This document shows, in pieces, positions 63,140-64,000 of a stretch of DNA of 64,000 bases. Within the stretch, counting starts at the first letter, position 1; each line of letters begins with the position of its first letter. The stretch is from Roseomonas genomospecies 6 (GTDB lineage: Bacteria > Pseudomonadota > Alphaproteobacteria > Azospirillales > Azospirillaceae): the NCBI RefSeq assembly GCF_008365375.1, contig NZ_QOKW01000010.1, positions 1 through 64,000 on the forward strand. Direction: 5' to 3'. Both the position numbers and the translations under genes were made by a program. The notes beneath the pieces are model-generated. The model was not told the DNA's origin. It was given only the letters and a program-made list of their open reading frames with translations, and made no database searches.

Positions 63140-64000
63140 ATCTTCTCCGCCTGCTCGGACGGCTGGGACCGGCGCCGCTGCGCCGGCTGATCCTCTACGC
63201 CCTGGGCTCGGCGCTCTCCTCCACGTTGGTGCTCGCCCTGGTCAACCGCGGCGCCGAGGAGATCGCGGCGGAGAAGGCCGACTTCGTCAACGTGCCGCTC
63301 GCCGTCGCCTTCGTCGTCAGCGTCGTCCTCTACATGCTCCTGGAAGGCCGCATGGTCGCCCATCTGTCGGCGGATGTGGAGGAGGTGGTGGACACGCTGC
63401 GCATGCGGCTGCTCGACCAGATCCGCCGCGCCGACCTGTGGAAGCTGGAGCGCTTCGGCCAGACCCCGCTGTTTGAGAGCGTGACGCAGAGCACCCAACT
63501 CATCTCCCAGAATTCGCAGTTCCTGGCGCTGACCGTGCGCTCGGTCCTGCTGACCGGGACGATCCTGCTCTACATCGCCACCATCTCCCCGGTCGCCTTC
63601 CTGCTGATCGGCGGGCTTCTGGGCACCGGAACGTGGTTCTACATCCGGCTGGGCCGCGCGCTGGAGGAACGGCACCGCGCCATGATGGCGGAGGAGGCCA
63701 CTCTGTTCGAAGGCGTGTCGGACCTGTTCGACGGCTTCAAGGAACAGCGCCTGAACAGCGCCCGCAGCCACGACCTGAACGCCACCTTCGGCACCGTGTC
63801 CGACCGCACGACGGCGGCCCGCGGAGAGGTGCATCTGCACACATGGCAGCAGTTCGTGTTCGGCGAATGCGCCTTCAACCTGATGCTGGGCGTGGTCGTC
63901 TTCGTCGTGCCGACCTATTCCAGCGCCATTTCGGCGGAACTGGTGAAGATCACCGCCGCCATCTTCTTCATGTCGGCCCCGGTCTTCGGGCTGATGCAGT
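63136..64000 (+). CDS. Peptide exporter ABC protein (SyrD/PvdE-like), partial
   Basis: 288 residues visible; the gene runs off the window. Start ATG 63136 overlaps the oxygenase stop (ATGA). Hydrophobic helices near 17-38, 52-70, 130-150, 152-170 and 245-265 form the membrane domain of the cyclic-peptide/siderophore exporter family (RLLGRLGPAPLRRLILYALGSALSSTLVLALVN; VDTLRMRLLDQIRRADLWKLERFG; MMAEEATLFEGVSDLFDGFKEQRLN). The ATPase half should follow beyond 64000. It probably exports the NRPS product or its precursor to the periplasm. Confidence 0.88.
   Translation, partial: MNLLRLLGRLGPAPLRRLILYALGSALSSTLVLALVNRGAEEIAAEKADFVNVPLAVAFVVSVVLYMLLEGRMVAHLSADVEEVVDTLRMRLLDQIRRADLWKLERFGQTPLFESVTQSTQLISQNSQFLALTVRSVLLTGTILLYIATISPVAFLLIGGLLGTGTWFYIRLGRALEERHRAMMAEEATLFEGVSDLFDGFKEQRLNSARSHDLNATFGTVSDRTTAARGEVHLHTWQQFVFGECAFNLMLGVVVFVVPTYSSAISAELVKITAAIFFMSAPVFGLMQ

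Overview
The window is 64 kb of very GC-rich DNA with the codon bias, gene repertoire and dense operons of an alphaproteobacterium. The closest match I can name is Azospirillum or a relative in the Rhodospirillales. This rests on a MucR/Ros regulator, a rhizobial-type glycerol ABC operon, a large alternative chemosensory cluster and candidate EcfG-type stress promoters. No rRNA, tRNA, CRISPR array or transposase gene was seen.

Layout. 1-1.1 kb: the end of an ETF-ubiquinone oxidoreductase and a short-chain dehydrogenase. 1.1-3.7 kb: a secreted PRC-barrel protein, a SPOR-like/NodB polysaccharide deacetylase and a MucR regulator. 3.8-17.3 kb: a carbohydrate island with three GH1 beta-glycosidases (two form a divergent, closely similar pair), a GH4 glycosidase, a TPR-glycosyltransferase fusion, a GT2 glycosyltransferase, an unrecognised 514-residue protein and an SbmA/BacA-like ABC protein whose ATPase domain has lost its catalytic motifs. 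17.3-20 kb: two small proteins with candidate stress promoters and an acetylornithine deacetylase-like peptidase.

20.1-34.2 kb holds two signalling operons facing each other. The plus-strand operon encodes a CheC-type phosphatase, a three-PAS HisKA_2 kinase and a receiver. The minus-strand operon encodes a receiver, CheC, a soluble receptor with two signalling tips, a triple CheW, CheB, a HEAT protein, CheR, a receiver, CheA and a STAS protein. A RES/Xre toxin-antitoxin pair lies between them. 34.4-37.3 kb: a MarC membrane protein, an aldose-epimerase-like protein and citrate synthase.

37.4-48.0 kb is a complete glycerol operon on the minus strand (glpD-S-T-P-Q-U-V-K), followed by an SDR and a flavodoxin-like gene. 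A roughly 136-bp perfect-armed palindrome separates glpV and glpK. The two transporter ATPases have complementary defects, so only one complete ATP site can form.

49.5-64 kb is a nonribosomal peptide locus. A single 4205-residue synthetase (A-T-C-A-T-C-A-T-C-A-T-reductase) is translationally coupled to an Fe(II)/2-oxoglutarate oxygenase and a peptide-exporter ABC protein cut by the window end. The expected product is a tetrapeptide released as an aldehyde or alcohol. The first adenylation domain is strongly divergent and lacks the Asp that normally binds the alpha-amino group. This locus is the best candidate for an undescribed system. The pseudo-ATPase transporter and the double-tip receptor cluster come next.

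A recurring feature is short exact tandem duplications, mostly 12 or 15 bp and so frame-preserving, at gene ends and in linkers.
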